64,000 nt of DNA from Pyropia haitanensis (GCA_008729055.1 SDUX01000008.1:2046001-2110000), one strand, 5' to 3'; positions 1 through 10,991 are shown, counted from the first letter of the stretch. Numbers and translations are program-made. The notes: generated from the letters alone by a model not told the origin.

Positions 1-674
1 GGCTGTCGGCGCCGCCAGCCGCCCGGCGGCGGGTGGCGCTGCTGGTGCCGCCGCGCCGCCCGCGGCCGCCACGCCCCGCGGCGGGGAGCCCGCCGCGGGG
101 GTGCCCCCGCGGGCGGCGTCCCCGTCCCAGGCAGAGGCGAGCGTCCTCCTCCGTGACGCGTACCCGTCGCCGTTTGCGGCGGACGTGGAGCTCCGTGGCG
201 CCGACGGCTTCTTCTTTCACCGGCCGCTGGAGCCGCCCGCCGAGGCGCCGCCACGCGCCTGGGGCGCCGCGACGCTGGCGGCGCCGCCGTCCCCGCCGCC
301 GACGGCCGCGGCCGCGACGGCCACGTGCGTCGCGGCGGGCATTGCGCCGGCGCTGCTCGGCCGCTTTATCGGCACCCCCGCGGGCCGTGGCGGCGGCACG
401 GGTGGCGGCGGCGGTGGGGGCGGCGGCGGCGGCGGCGGCGGCCCACCCCCCACGGGCACCATCCGCTCCTTCCTCCCGTCGGCGGGTGACGCGTTTGGCC
501 ACCACTCGCGGCTGGTGTACGCGCGCCTCGGCGGCGGCGCGCTGTCGTGGGCGGACCTGACGCCGCAGGGGGGGACGCTCCTTCTTGGCAGCGCCGCGTC
601 GGGGATGGTCGCGGCGTTTGGGGTGGCGGCGCCCCCCGCCACCGCCGCCACTGCAGCCGCGGCCGCCGCGCCGC

Positions 675-713
<39 letters not shown>

Positions 714-946
714 CCGTGGGCATTGGCCTCGGCGGGCTGCGCTTCCAAAACGCGGTCGACGTGCGGACGACGGCGGGCGGAGCGGGGCGGCCGGCGGCGG
801 CCACCGCGGCGGCGCCGCGGTCGGCAGCGGGGGGAGCGGGGGGGCCGGCGTTTGTGGGCCTCACGGCGGTGCCGGGGGGGGTCGCCGCGACGCTCGCGGC
901 GCCGCCGTGGGCGGTCGTGTGGCGGTTTGTGAAGAAGGCGGCGTGA
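1..946 (+). CDS. 3' part of an unknown protein (5' end outside window)
   Basis: The frame beginning at base 2 is open from the window edge to the TGA at 944-946, so this is the C-terminal ~314 residues of a longer protein. I do not recognise the family. The non-repetitive parts look like real protein: an early stretch containing DGFFFHRPLEPP, a middle stretch LVYARLGGGALSWADLTP followed by GTLLLGSAASGMVAAFG, and a final GGVAATLAAPPWAVVWRFVKKAA end. Between them lie poly-Gly (about 400-440) and poly-Ala (about 655-715) tracts coded by GGC and GCC repeats, typical of this genome. No ATG in this frame precedes the window edge, so the start is not visible. It converges on the minus-strand gene that ends at 2335. 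Confidence 0.55.
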
Positions 947-2334
947 GGGCGCGCCGCCCGCGCTGCGTGCGGAGGGGCGGATGGTGTCCGAGGTGGCCAG
1001 CCGGGGGGTGAGGGGGGTTGGGGGGGGGGTGTAGGGAGGGCAACCGAGCAGGGGGGGCGCCTTGTGGCGGTGGGCATTGGGGTTTGCTTGGTCGGCAGCG
1101 GCGGTGGTGGGGCGGGGGGGGCGGCGGCGACAGGTGCAGAGCACGGCCGCGGCTGTTGGCGCCTGCGGCTGCCGCGGCGGCCGAGCGTGGCTGCCGTCGC
1201 CCAGCTGCGGGCCCGCGCGTGTCGGGCGGACGGGCGGCACGGTCCCGGCGGCGTCGTGGCGGTGTAGGAGGCGGGGGTGTCGCGGGTGGTACTGTACATA
1301 CATACTGGGAGCGCCGCGACGCTCCCCCCGCGCCCCGTGCGCGTTTCCATTTCTTAAACCCGGTTGTTTTTCTTGCGCCGCTGGCCGCCAGCCCCGCGCG
1401 CGGCGGTGGTGCGCGCTGGCAGCGCCGCGACGGCCGCGGCGGCCACCCGACGGGCGCGGCGGTGGGGCAGGCGGCCAGCCAGGGACGGGCGGGCACGAGC
1501 GGCGGGAAAAAAAAAAAAACAAACCATTCCGCGCCTCGCGGGCACCACGCGCGGGCGGGACAGCACAGACCAGGTGAATCGCGGAGCCCGGCGGCCACCC
1601 CACGGGCGGCCAGCCGCGTCGTATGTATGTGCAAGTCGACACGCGCGGCGGCGCGCGGCGGCGGCGCACCGCGTGCGCGGCAACGACACCCGCCGCCGCC
1701 GCCGCCGCCGCCGCCACCGCCACCCCCCTCCCTCCAACGGCCACGCCATAGGCGTGGCCACACGCGCAACCCCCCCCCGCCAGCAGCAGCCGCCACGCCG
1801 CGCGGCGCGCGTCGCCCACCGCCACCCCCTCCGCCGTGGCGGCACGACGGCCGCGGCACGGGCGGCCGGCCGCCTCCCCCCGCGACGGCACCCGCTGCCG
1901 CCGCGCGCGTCGGCCGGCCCGCACGCACCGCCGGCAGCGGCGGCGGCGGCGGCGGCGGTAGCGTCAGCCGGCAGCCACGCCGGCCGCTCGTCCCGAGGGG
2001 CGGCCGCCGGCGCAACATGCGCGCCGCGGCGGTCTGGACACTGGCGGGGGGTGCGGCGCGTCGGGCCGGCGCGGCCTCGATGGGGCGCCCCCCCTAGAAA
2101 TACCGCCCCCGATGGCCCACCGCCCGCCGCCCGCCGCCCACCACCCGCCGTCGCGCGTCGCCACCACCACGGCCACGCCAACGCCGACGCCCACACCCCA
2201 CCGCCACCGTCGCCACCGCGGGCGCCGGTACGGGACCCGTCCCGTCGCGGCAGCCATCCACCCCCCCACCCCCCACCCCCCACCCCCCACCCCCCCACTC
2301 CCCCCCCCCCCCCGGTCTCCCCCACCGCCCGTGC
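947..2334. other. Intergenic region between convergent genes
   Basis: This 1.4 kb lies between the stops of two convergent genes and should hold both 3' UTRs. It is GC-rich with many open but compositionally repetitive frames (Arg, Pro and Ala runs) that show no recognisable protein. A 13-base A run near 1506-1519 and a C/A-rich block of repeated ACCCCCC-like units at about 2260-2310 are the only distinct features. I see no gene here. Confidence 0.5.
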
Positions 2335-2564
2335 CTAGACGCGGCGCCCCTTGCGGTGCGACTGCAGCCGCATGCGCGCGTTCTCCGACTGCAGCTCCGC
2401 GACCGCCGCGCGCAGGCGGAGGTGCTCGGCCGCCACGTGCCGCGCGTGCGCGACAACGTCCGCGGTGAGGGCGTTGACAAACTCGGCCTGCTTGGGCACC
2501 TGCTTTTGCGCCGACGGCGGCGCGCCGCCGCCGCCGCCGCCACCGCCGCCACCGCCGCCACCGC

Positions 2565-2596
<32 letters not shown>

Positions 2597-3479
2597 CCAC
2601 CGCCGCCGCTGCTGCCGCCGGCCGCCGCCGACGCGTCCGAGGCGGCCACCGCGTCGGCCGCCGGCCGGCCTGCCAGGGAGCCACCGCCGGTGCCGGCGTC
2701 GAGGCCCAGCCGCTCCCGGCCGGCGGCCACGTGCGCAGACAGCCGCGCCACCGTCGCGGGGGACCACTCCTTTTTGGCCGACCGCCCGCCGCCGGCGGTC
2801 GCCCCGCCGCCCACCCCGTCGTCGCCGCCGCCGCCGCCGCGCGCCGCCGCCGCGCCAGCCGGCCCGCCGGCAGTCCCGTCGCCAGCGGCGGCGGCGGCGG
2901 CGGCACCGGTGGCACCCGCGGCGGCACTGGCGGTGGCACCACCGTCGCTGCCGGCCGACGGTGCGGTCGCGGCGTCGGCGGCCGCGTCAGCGGCGGCGGC
3001 CGCGGACGCCGTCGACGGCGCGACGGCGGGGTCGCCCCCCCCTCCCGCCCCCCCCCCGCGCCCGCCCGGGGGGACGTCTCCCCCGGCGACGCTGGCGGTG
3101 GCGGCGCCTTGCGGCTCTTGGAGATGACCGTCGCCATCGCGGCGCAGAGGTCCGCGTTGGCGCCCTCGAGCGCCGCGGCGCGCGCGAGGAACGCGTCCAC
3201 GTCCATGTCGTCGAGCGGCACCGCCGCGGCGGCGGCGGCGGCGGCGGCCGCCGCGGCGGTGGCGGTGGTGGTGGTGGTGGTGGTGGTGGTGGCCCCGTCG
3301 GGGGTGTCCCCGTCGCTGCACGCGGCGTTGGGGGGAGGGGGGGAGGGCGCGCCCGCCAGGGGAGACCCAAACGGGGACCCGCCGGTGGCGGCGCGGCGGG
3401 GGGGGGAGCCGCCCGCCGCGGCGGCGGCCGCCGGCCGCGGCGGGGGGGGTGGCGGCGGCGGCGGCCGCTCCGACGCCAT
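2335..3479 (-). CDS. Unknown coiled-coil-like protein (frameshifted at a G run)
   Basis: The ATG at 3479-3477 opens a protein that starts MASERPPPP. A Thr/Ala run leads to DDMDVDAFLARAAALEGA and SKSRKAPPPPASPGE, which read as real sequence. At the C runs near 3047-3060 (G runs on the coding strand) the coding signal moves to another frame. It continues there as DPAVAPSTASA..., then SAKKEWSPATVARLSAHVAA, a long poly-Gly tract, and a C-terminal segment EFVNALTADVVAHARHVAAE followed by HLRLRAAVAELQSENARMR, ending at TAG 2335-2337. The two ends have leucine/alanine heptad-like spacing that suggests short coiled coils. One base gained or two lost in the G run would join the frames, so I read this as one ~380-residue gene with a homopolymer error or disabling indel. 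The family is not recognised; a nuclear or scaffold role is a guess only. Confidence 0.55.
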
Positions 3480-5165
3480 GGCCGCACCGGGCGGCGGCAG
3501 GGGCGGCCAGCCGGGTACCGGCCGGGGCGGGACGGCGGGGCGAAAGCGGGCAGCGGGTGGCGACAGGCGAGAAGGGGGGGGGGACAATAGCAGCGCACCC
3601 GCGTCTCCCCCCGCCCGCCCCCACCCTCACGCCCCCGCTTGCCGGCGGCAGCACCGCGGCGGCGGCCGCCGCCCCGCAGCCGTACCGCCGCGGCCGGCGG
3701 CGGCTGGCGAGCCGGCACGACGCGCCGGCGACCAGCAACGGCGCGTCGGCTGCCGGCGGGGGGGGGGGTGGCAGCCGACGGCGCCGCGGCGGCAGGGCGG
3801 TACGGGGGCGGGCGGGCGGGCGGCGGCGGCGGCGGCAGCGGCGGGGGGGGGGGGTGCGGCGGTGGGCACAGCCGGCGAGGGTGGGCGGCGCGTGGCGGCA
3901 AGGGATGCGCGCAGCGGGGGGTCGACAGCCGCGGTGGACAAGGCGGAGGCCCGGGGGGGGGGGGGGGGAAGAAGAGCAAAGGGGGGGGGGGGAAGAAGAG
4001 CAAAGGGGGGGGGGAGGGGGGGGGAGGGGAAGAGGTTGCAGCGCTGCGCGCACGCGGCGGAGGGCGGGCGGACAAGTTGGAGGGGGGGGGGGGGGGGGGG
4101 AAGAGGTGGTGGCTGGTGGAGCGGCGGCGGCGGCGGTGCGCCCAGGCACGGCTGGGCGCGGCCGGACGCGGCGTCGGCGGGGGGGGGGCCGCGCCAATGG
4201 CGGGCGGTGGCCGCCGCCTGCGGCGCGCGGCGCCACGCGCAGCGCCGCCGCCCGTGCATCCGTGCGCGTAGCGGAGCCTGGCGGGCAGGGGGGGGGGGGG
4301 GGGCGCAGACGCGGGGCGGGCCGCGGCGGCGCCGCGGCCGCCACGAGAGCAGTGGTGCAGCGCGGTGGGGGCGCGGCGGCGCCGCTGCCGCGGCGCGCGG
4401 GGCGTTGGCGGCACCGCCGGCGGCGCGGGCGGGGGTTTGGCTGCCGCGCCGGCGGCGGCGGCGCGAGCCGGCCGGGTGCGCGCCGCCGGGGGCGCCCCGT
4501 GGGGGGGGGTTGGCGTGGTGGCGGACTGGTCGCGTTTGTGGTGGTGGTGGCCCCATTGGCGGCGCGTCGCGGGCCCCACGGTGGCGGGCGGGCGCCGCCC
4601 ATTGGCTGGGTGCATACCGACGGCGGGGCGGCGCCGCGGCGGGCGGCGCCACCGCGGCGGCCGATCCACTCAGTTTGTTGGGTGTGGCGCACCGAGGGGG
4701 GTTGGCCGTACATCGGTGTTCGCGATTCACAATGGATTTGGGTTTCCAGAGAAAATTCATTGCAACGGGCGCCCTCTGCAAACGTCGGCACTTGGACTGA
4801 GAAGAGGGCGTCGCTGCAAGTACTTGATCGGTGTACACAGTCGCCCGTGATTGCGCGCATGGCCCAGAAGAATGTCAGCTTTTCGGCGGGCCACTCCCAG
4901 CGTCCACTGGGCAGAGTGGCAGCGCTCCTCGTCGCGCTTCGCTCGGCATGGCCATGCACGGACCGGGCCCGAGGTCGGCCGCTCTTTGGGCACCACCAGC
5001 CCGTGTCCCCGCCACCCCGCGCGTTCCCCGCTGCCCTCCCGCGCCGCGTCGCCCTCCCCCCAAGCTCTCCCCCCTTCCCCTGCGTCTTCTCCCTATCCGC
5101 CTTCCATCTCCCCCCCTCTCCCCGCCGACCCCCCGCCCACCCACGCGCCTGTCTGTGCGACCGCC
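3480..5165. other. Intergenic region between divergent genes
   Basis: This 1.7 kb separates the start of the minus-strand coiled-coil gene from the start of the plus-strand UPF0126 gene and should contain both promoters. Most of it is G-run-rich low-complexity sequence. The stretch 4680-4930 is noticeably less GC-rich and contains short open frames on both strands but nothing recognisable. I see no supported gene. Confidence 0.45.
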
Positions 5166-6514
5166 ATGGCCACCGCCGCCGCCGCCGCCGCCGCCTCCCG
5201 CCGCACCCTGTGGCGGTCGGCGGCGACGGCAGCGGCGCCGCGGTGGGCCACGGCGGGCCACGCGCGCGGGCATCCCCCCCCCCCCATCCCCCCTCACCTC
5301 CGTCAACAGCCGGTCGGGGTGTCCCCACCACCACCGCCGCCGCCGCCGCCGCCCCTCCCCCGCCGCCGCCGCCGCCGCCGCCCCCTCCCCCGCCGCCGCC
5401 GCCACCGCCGCCGCCGCACGCGGCTGCCGCCGGGCCGGGCTGGCGGCCGCGGCGGCCGCCGCGGCGGCCGCCACACCCCACCAGCTGCGCACGCCGGCGG
5501 CGGCGGCGGCGGCGGCAGCGGCACCCGCCGGGCGGCCAGCCGCTTTGGCCCGTTGTTGGCCGCGGACGGGGGCGGCGGCCGCCCTCGGCCGGCCGCCGCC
5601 GGCGGTGCGGTGGGCCGCGACGGCGCCGGCGGCGGCGGCGGCGGCGGCACCACCCCCGCCGACCAGTCTGCCCGTGGCGGCGGCTGCTCCACTGGCCGCG
5701 ACGCCACACGCGGGGGCACCCGTGCCGTCGGCGGCGGCGGCGGCGTCGCGCCCTCCCCCCCCCCCCCCCCCCACAGGTGGCGGTCCCCCCCCCCCCCCAC
5801 CCCCCCCCACCCCTCGACGCCCCCACCCGCGTGGCACTCGGCGGCCTCCGCGCGCTCGACCTCATCGGCACCTCCTCCTTTGCCATCAGCGGCGGCCTCC
5901 TCGCCGCCGCGTCGGGCATGGACGCGCTCGGCGTCGTTGCCGTCGGGTGCATCACCGCCCTCGGCGGCGGCACCGTCCGTGATGGCCTCCTCCTCTCCGT
6001 GCGCCCGTTTTGGGTGGCGGAAACCGAGTACCTCGGCCTCGCCGCCGCGTCCGCGGCGGCCGCGTTTGTCGCGCTCGACGCGGCCGTCGATGACCACCCG
6101 CTCCTGTGGTGGACCGACGCGGCGGGCGTCGGCGCGTTTGCGGTCATTGGCGTGCGTGCCGGCCGTGCGGCGGGGGGGGTCGGCTGGGGCGTCGCGGGGC
6201 TGTGTGGCGTCGCGACGGCCACGTTTGGGGGGGTGGTGCGCGACGTCCTCGTCGGGCGCAAGGTGCGGATCCTGCACAGCCACGCGGAGGTGTACGCGTC
6301 GTGCGCGGCGGTCGCGGCGGCAACGTACGCGGGGCTGTGGGTGGCGGGCGGGGGGGTGGCGGTAGCCGTCGTGGGGGGGGTCGCCGCGGGCGTTGGTGCC
6401 CGTTACGCCGCGTGGTCGCGGGGGGTGCGGCTGCCCGTATGGGCAACGGTGGCGGCGGCAGAGGAGGCGGCGGTCAAGGGGGGAGGGGCCCTGGCGGGGG
6501 GGGGAGGAGACTGA
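5166..6514 (+). CDS. UPF0126/TRIC-like membrane protein, probably organelle-targeted
   Basis: The C-terminal ~225 residues carry two tandem UPF0126 (PF03458, YadS/YicG, related to TRIC cation channels) units. The first has DLIGTSSFAISGGLLAAASG, MDALGVVAVGCITALGGGTV and RDGLL. The second has DAAGVGAFAVIGVRAGRAAG then VATATFGGVVRDVLVGRKVR. This pattern of paired glycine-rich hairpins in three-helix repeats is typical of the family, which forms small membrane channels or transporters. The ATG at 5166 (MATAAAAAAASRRTLWRSAA) gives a basic, Ala-rich transit-like leader in a different frame. A pyrimidine tract ending in CACAG near 5775 could be a splice acceptor joining it to the domain, or C-run indels could do the same. 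The domain frame is certain and the N-terminal structure is not. TGA is at 6512-6514. Bacterial relatives are uncharacterised or proposed glycine transporters; cation transport is inference. Confidence 0.75.
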
Positions 6515-7368
6515 CAGGAGGCGGTGGGGGGAACTCTGCTGGGAGGAAAACGGGGGCGGCTTGGGACGGGCTCGGCGCGCTACGGCGCACGCCGAGCAGT
6601 GCTCTCCCGAGACGCCCGTGGCGCGCCGCCTTCTTTCTGCGTGAACCCCTGTACGTACGTGTGCGCGACGACCGTTGTATTTCTTGTATCCTCTACTACA
6701 TGCTTCTTTTCCCAGCGTGGTTGTAGCCGTCATGTTGAGCGCCATGAGCGCCATGGGGGGGCACCGAGGCTCTCTCTCGTCGGCTTCCGTCTTGTCGCGG
6801 CCCCGCGGCGTCGGTGCGAGCGGTCATGGAGGTGCTGCATCCGTAAGCCGTGCAGCCACACCTCCGATGGCTGCCTTTCGGGGGGGGGCCACATGATGGA
6901 AGTGCAGACGATGGCTCTATTCGCCACGTGTGGGCCAACTGCGTCGCCTCCCGAGATCAGCTGTATCTTGAGCTCACGGGCCGGAGCCTCGCCTGAATGT
7001 GGTGTGGAGGAGCCCGCCAACGGCCCAATCAGATACCGTTCTGGACGGGTGTGCTGTTCCACCGCCGTTTCGCCGCGTGCTCGGGGCGCGGGCGGGGCCA
7101 GACGCCGCCCGCCGCCCGCCCCGCCCCGGTTCCGCCGCCCCGCGGCGCCGCGGGCCGGGGGCCCCCGTGGCCGCAGCCATCGTCGAGGCCCACTCCGCCG
7201 CCGCCCCAACCAGCCGTCGCGCAGACCGCGTCGTCGCTCGCCAGTCCCCGCCGTCTGCCCGCCTTTGCCCGCACCTACCCGCTGCACGCGCACCCCCCTG
7301 TCGACAGCGTCACCCACGCCGCCGAGCACGGCCATCCTCCGCCCGGGTCTCGCAACCCTCCCACCACC
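6515..7368. other. Intergenic region
   Basis: This 850-base spacer lies between the UPF0126 gene and the plastid repeat-protein gene. The part 6640-7030 is AT-richer and contains a pyrimidine-rich stretch ending in CCCAG near 6715, which could be a 5' UTR splice acceptor for the downstream gene. No protein is recognised in it. Confidence 0.35.
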
Positions 7369-8228
7369 ATGGCGTTTGTCTGCACCTTTGCTGGCGTCCC
7401 GCTGTCGCCCACGGCCGAGGCGCGCCGCTGTGCCCGCCGCCCCGCGGTGGCGATGGTGGACTCTCCGCCCCCCCCGCGCGACTGTACGAGGCCGCCTACC
7501 CCGCGGCGAGCCGCTTCCACGCGCCCGTCATCACCCTCCGCTCCACGGGCGACGACGTGTCGTCGGTGGTCGCCGTCGCGGCACCCGAGGTCGCCCTCGA
7601 CACTGCTGCCGCGGCCGAGGTGCTCGCCACCGCCACCCTCCGCGTGGCGCTGACCACCGAGGGCGCCTCGGGCGCGCTCTTCCGTGGGCCCGCCACGGAC
7701 GGCGGCGCGGAGTCGGTCGTTGACCGCTGCTACCCGCCCGCCCGCCGCTACGAGGCGCCGGTCATCAACCTCGACGCGAGCGGTGGCTGGCTGAGCGTCG
7801 CGGTGTCCAAGCTGGCGACCGTTGAGGGCGTCGCGGCCGAGGCGACCGCCGAGGCGGCCGCCGCGGCGGCGTCGGCGGCCGAGGGTGCGTTTTGGAAGGC
7901 CCCGCGTGGCACACCGGGCTGGCCGTCGAGCCGCCCGCCCGCGTCGGCGGCGGCGGTGGTGGACGCGGCGTTCCCGCCGCCCACCCGCGGGCTGGCGCCA
8001 GAGATTCAGTTTGCGCCGGGCACGCTGGCCGTCAGCCTGGCCATGACGCCCGCCACGGGCGGCGTGCCGGATGAGGCGGCCTACGAGGGCTACGCCGCCA
8101 AGGGCCTCCACTGCGCGCCGCGCATCGAGCTCCGCGCGCCGGCGGGGGCGTGGGACAACGTTGGGGGCTACATCTCGGTCTCGTCGGAGGAGGTGCAGCT
8201 GCCGCTGGACAAGGCCGCCCGCCTGTGA
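7369..8228 (+). CDS. Plastid-targeted protein with four internal repeats, function unknown
   Basis: The ATG at 7369 gives MAFVCTFAGVPLSPTAEARR then CARRPAVAMV, a textbook red-algal plastid transit peptide (MAF start, hydroxylated/basic stretch, V-A-M cleavage-like site). At the C run 7467-7474 the frame must shift once; the continuation starts GLSAPPARLYEAAYPAASRF. The mature ~250 residues contain four related units spaced about 55-80 residues apart: AAYPAASRFHAPVITLRS, RCYPPARRYEAPVINLDA, AAFPPPTRGLAPEIQFAP and AAYEGYAAKGLHCAPRIEL. Each has an aromatic, a basic residue, then APxI followed by alternating polar/hydrophobic residues as in a beta strand. It ends at TGA 8226-8228. Repeat architecture plus plastid targeting recalls phycobilisome linker-type proteins, but I see no sequence match to a named linker, so the function is open. 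Confidence 0.65.
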
Positions 8229-8997
8229 GCTGGCGAGGGCGGGCGGGAGGGGGGTGGACAATGGGGCGTGCGCGAACCAGCGCGCGCACAGAGGGGACAA
8301 GACGAAGCGCGGGATGGGCGGTGCAGGATAGGGTGGAGCCATCATGATCGGGGCTGGTCGCGAGGGGTGTGGCGGGAGCGTACGTGGCTGCAAACTTTAC
8401 GGACCGGTTGCTACGACTCGCAGGTAGTCGGTCGCGCCCCAGGCGGCGCTGCCGACGGCACCCGTCTTTAGCTGGCGCTTGAGGGCCATAGAGTAACTCT
8501 GCGTTGTCGACAACCTCGCCGTATGCTGCGGGCAGGTTCGTCTCCAGAGACGGGCGGCGACGACAAGAAAAAACGCCCTATGGGCCGTGTGGTCATTATT
8601 CAGAGACCGTGCCGTACAGCACACACGTTGCAACTTGGTGTTGCAGTTTTTCTCAAATGAGTTAATTCCTGTACGACTGTGTCCCACTACTGTACTAGTT
8701 ACTTTCTCGACGGCCGTCGTTTCATCGACGGCCCGGTCGCGCTGCCCTCGCGCCAGCTCAGCCGTGTCGCCTTCCCCTCCGCCCTCGCGTCGTGCGAGCG
8801 CCGCAGTTGGCGTCCTCCGGACGACTGCTTCCGCAACGGAGAGTCCCTGCGCACCTGGACCCCCCGCCCCTCGAGCGGCCTTCTTCCTTCCCACTGGCCC
8901 GTGCCCGTTCCCCCCCCCCCCCTTTTTCCCCTTTGGTGCCACTGGCGCCACTGGCGCCTTCTTCCCTCTCCCCGTCCCGCCAGTGACGGCGGGCGCC
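8229..8997. other. Intergenic region upstream of pyruvate kinase
   Basis: This 769-base spacer holds the 3' UTR of the repeat-protein gene and the promoter and 5' UTR of the pyruvate kinase gene. The section 8390-8720 is distinctly AT-richer than its surroundings, as expected for non-coding DNA here. A C-rich pyrimidine tract directly precedes the pyruvate kinase ATG. No gene seen. Confidence 0.4.
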
Positions 8998-10818
8998 ATG
9001 GCCGCCTTCCTCGGCTTGGCCCCCGTCCTTGGCGGCCGCCCCCGCGCCGCGGCCGCGGCCGCGGCCGCCGCGTCGACCGGTAGCGCCGGCGCCTGGGGCG
9101 TGACCGCGCACCCCTCCGCCGCCGCCCGGCGGTCCGCGGCCGCGGCCGCGCCGCCCGCCCGCCGCCGGTCGGCGGGCGCGCGGTGGACGGCGGTGTCGAC
9201 CCCCCCCGCCCCCCCCTCCCCCCCCTCAACGGCCAGTGGGATGGGCGTGGCGGATGCGGCCACGACGGCCGCGGCGGCGTCATCGTCGTCGACGCTCGAG
9301 GACGACGCGTGGCTCCGCACCGGCTCCCGCCAGTCCAAGATTGTGTGCACCATTGGGCCCAAGACCGCCGACGTGGACAGCATCGCCGCGCTCGCCGCGG
9401 CGGGCATGAACGTGGCGCGGCTCAACATGTCGCACGGCACCCACGAGTGGCACGCGGGGGTGATTGCCAACGTGCGGACGGTCAACGCGCGGGGCGGGGT
9501 CAACATTGGGCTGCTGCTCGACACCAAGGGCCCGGAAGTCCGCTCGGGGGACCTCAAGGCGCCCATTGAGGTGGAGCGCGGGCAGTCGTTTACGTGGACG
9601 GTGCGGCGGGACCAGACGGACCTGCCGCCCTTCACCACCGACGTCTCGTACGACGACTTTGTCAAGGACGTGCACGTGGGCGACACGCTCCTCGTCGACG
9701 GCGGCATGTGCTCCTTCCTCGTCACGTCTGTGGACGGCCCCGACGTGCACACCGAGTGCATTGACGGGGGCACCCTCACGTCCCGGCGGCACCTCAACGT
9801 GCGCGGCAAGTCCGCGTCGCTGCCCGCGATTACGGACAAGGACTGGGAGGACATCCGGTTTGGGATGGAGCAGGGCGTCGACTTTTACGCCCTCTCCTTT
9901 GTCAAGCACGAGGACGACGTGGCGGAGCTCAAGGCGTACCTGCTCGACGCGGGCGTCCAGGCGCTGGTGCTGTCCAAGATCGAGTCGGCCGACGCGGTCG
10001 GGCGGCTGCCGCAGATCCTGGCCGCCTCGGACGGCGCGATGGTCGCCCGCGGCGACCTTGGCGCCGAGATCCCCGTCGAGGACGTGCCGCTGGTGCAGGA
10101 CGAGATTGTGCGGCTGAACCGGCTGCGGCGCAAGCCGACCATCGTCGCGACGCACATGCTCGAGTCGATGATCGCCTACCCGACGCCGACGCGCGCGGAA
10201 GTGACGGACATTACCGAGGCGGTCAAGCAAGGGGCGGACGCGACGATGCTGTCGGGCGAGACCGCCAACGGCGCCTACCCGCTGCGCGCGCTCGGCGTCA
10301 TGAACACGGTGGCGGAGGCGGTGTTTGCGCCGGCAAACGCCGCGCTCGCGCCGTTTGGTGCTGGCGCCGGCGCGGCGACCGCCGCCGCCGCGGGCGCGTC
10401 GCCGCTCTTCCTGCCCCCGCTCGACGACGCGGACCGTGACGCGGCGGACGGGCGGGTGGACCTGGCGTTTGCCGCGTCGACGCTCGCCACCCGCCTCGAC
10501 GCGACCGCGCTGGTCGTCTTTACGCGCGTGGGCAACTACGCGCGGCTCGTCAGCAGCACCCGCCCGCGGTGTCGGATCGTGGCGCTGTGCCCCGACGCGG
10601 CCTTGATGCGGCGGATGAGCCTCCTCTGGGGCGTCACCGCGTTTGTGATTGAGTTTAGTGACGACCCGGAGGTGACGATCAGCCGCGCCATGGCGCTGCT
10701 GCGCCGGCGGGGGCTCGCCGCGAGCAAGGACACGCTCGTCATTTGTAGCGATATGCTCGTGGACGGGGGGGGGGACGCGGACGCGGTCAACACGCTGCAG
10801 GTGCGGCGCATGCAATAG
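8998..10818 (+). CDS. Pyruvate kinase, plastid-type
   Basis: This enzyme transfers phosphate from phosphoenolpyruvate to ADP, giving pyruvate and ATP. The ATG at 8998 starts MAAFLGLAPVLGGRPRA, an Ala-rich ~100-residue leader that looks like a plastid transit peptide, before the catalytic core begins at SRQSKIVCTIGPKT. Further family motifs follow in order: NVARLNMSHGTHEWH, LLLDTKGPEVRSGD, VLSKIESADAVG with the catalytic lysine at about residue 327, MVARGDLGAEIP, ATHMLESMI and TRAEVTDITEAVKQGADATM then LSGETANGAYP. The C-terminal allosteric-type domain is present (STLATRLDATALVVFTRVGN onward). An Ala/Gly-rich insertion lies between the barrel and the C domain. The ORF is uninterrupted, 606 residues, ending TAG 10816-10818. 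The leader implies plastid glycolysis and fatty-acid precursor supply, which is inferred. Confidence 0.95.
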   Translation: MAAFLGLAPVLGGRPRAAAAAAAAASTGSAGAWGVTAHPSAAARRSAAAAAPPARRRSAGARWTAVSTPPAPPSPPSTASGMGVADAATTAAAASSSSTLEDDAWLRTGSRQSKIVCTIGPKTADVDSIAALAAAGMNVARLNMSHGTHEWHAGVIANVRTVNARGGVNIGLLLDTKGPEVRSGDLKAPIEVERGQSFTWTVRRDQTDLPPFTTDVSYDDFVKDVHVGDTLLVDGGMCSFLVTSVDGPDVHTECIDGGTLTSRRHLNVRGKSASLPAITDKDWEDIRFGMEQGVDFYALSFVKHEDDVAELKAYLLDAGVQALVLSKIESADAVGRLPQILAASDGAMVARGDLGAEIPVEDVPLVQDEIVRLNRLRRKPTIVATHMLESMIAYPTPTRAEVTDITEAVKQGADATMLSGETANGAYPLRALGVMNTVAEAVFAPANAALAPFGAGAGAATAAAAGASPLFLPPLDDADRDAADGRVDLAFAASTLATRLDATALVVFTRVGNYARLVSSTRPRCRIVALCPDAALMRRMSLLWGVTAFVIEFSDDPEVTISRAMALLRRRGLAASKDTLVICSDMLVDGGGDADAVNTLQVRRMQ

Positions 10819-10944
10819 GGTGTTGCCGGGGAAAGAGGGGGGGGGGGGGTGGGCGGGGGGGGGTGGGGGGTGGGGACGTGAGGAAAAAAGAACGGGAGGG
10901 CGCGGTGAGGAGCGCGAGGGAGGGAGACGGCGTGGCGCGGAGCT

Positions 10945-10991
<47 letters not shown>

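Noticed and set aside
2335..6261. A 1308-residue minus-strand open frame covering 4 kb
   Set aside because: Only its last ~240 residues are part of a credible protein. The rest is Arg/Pro/His-rich shadow sequence opposite or out of frame with better genes, and open frames of this size are expected at this GC content.
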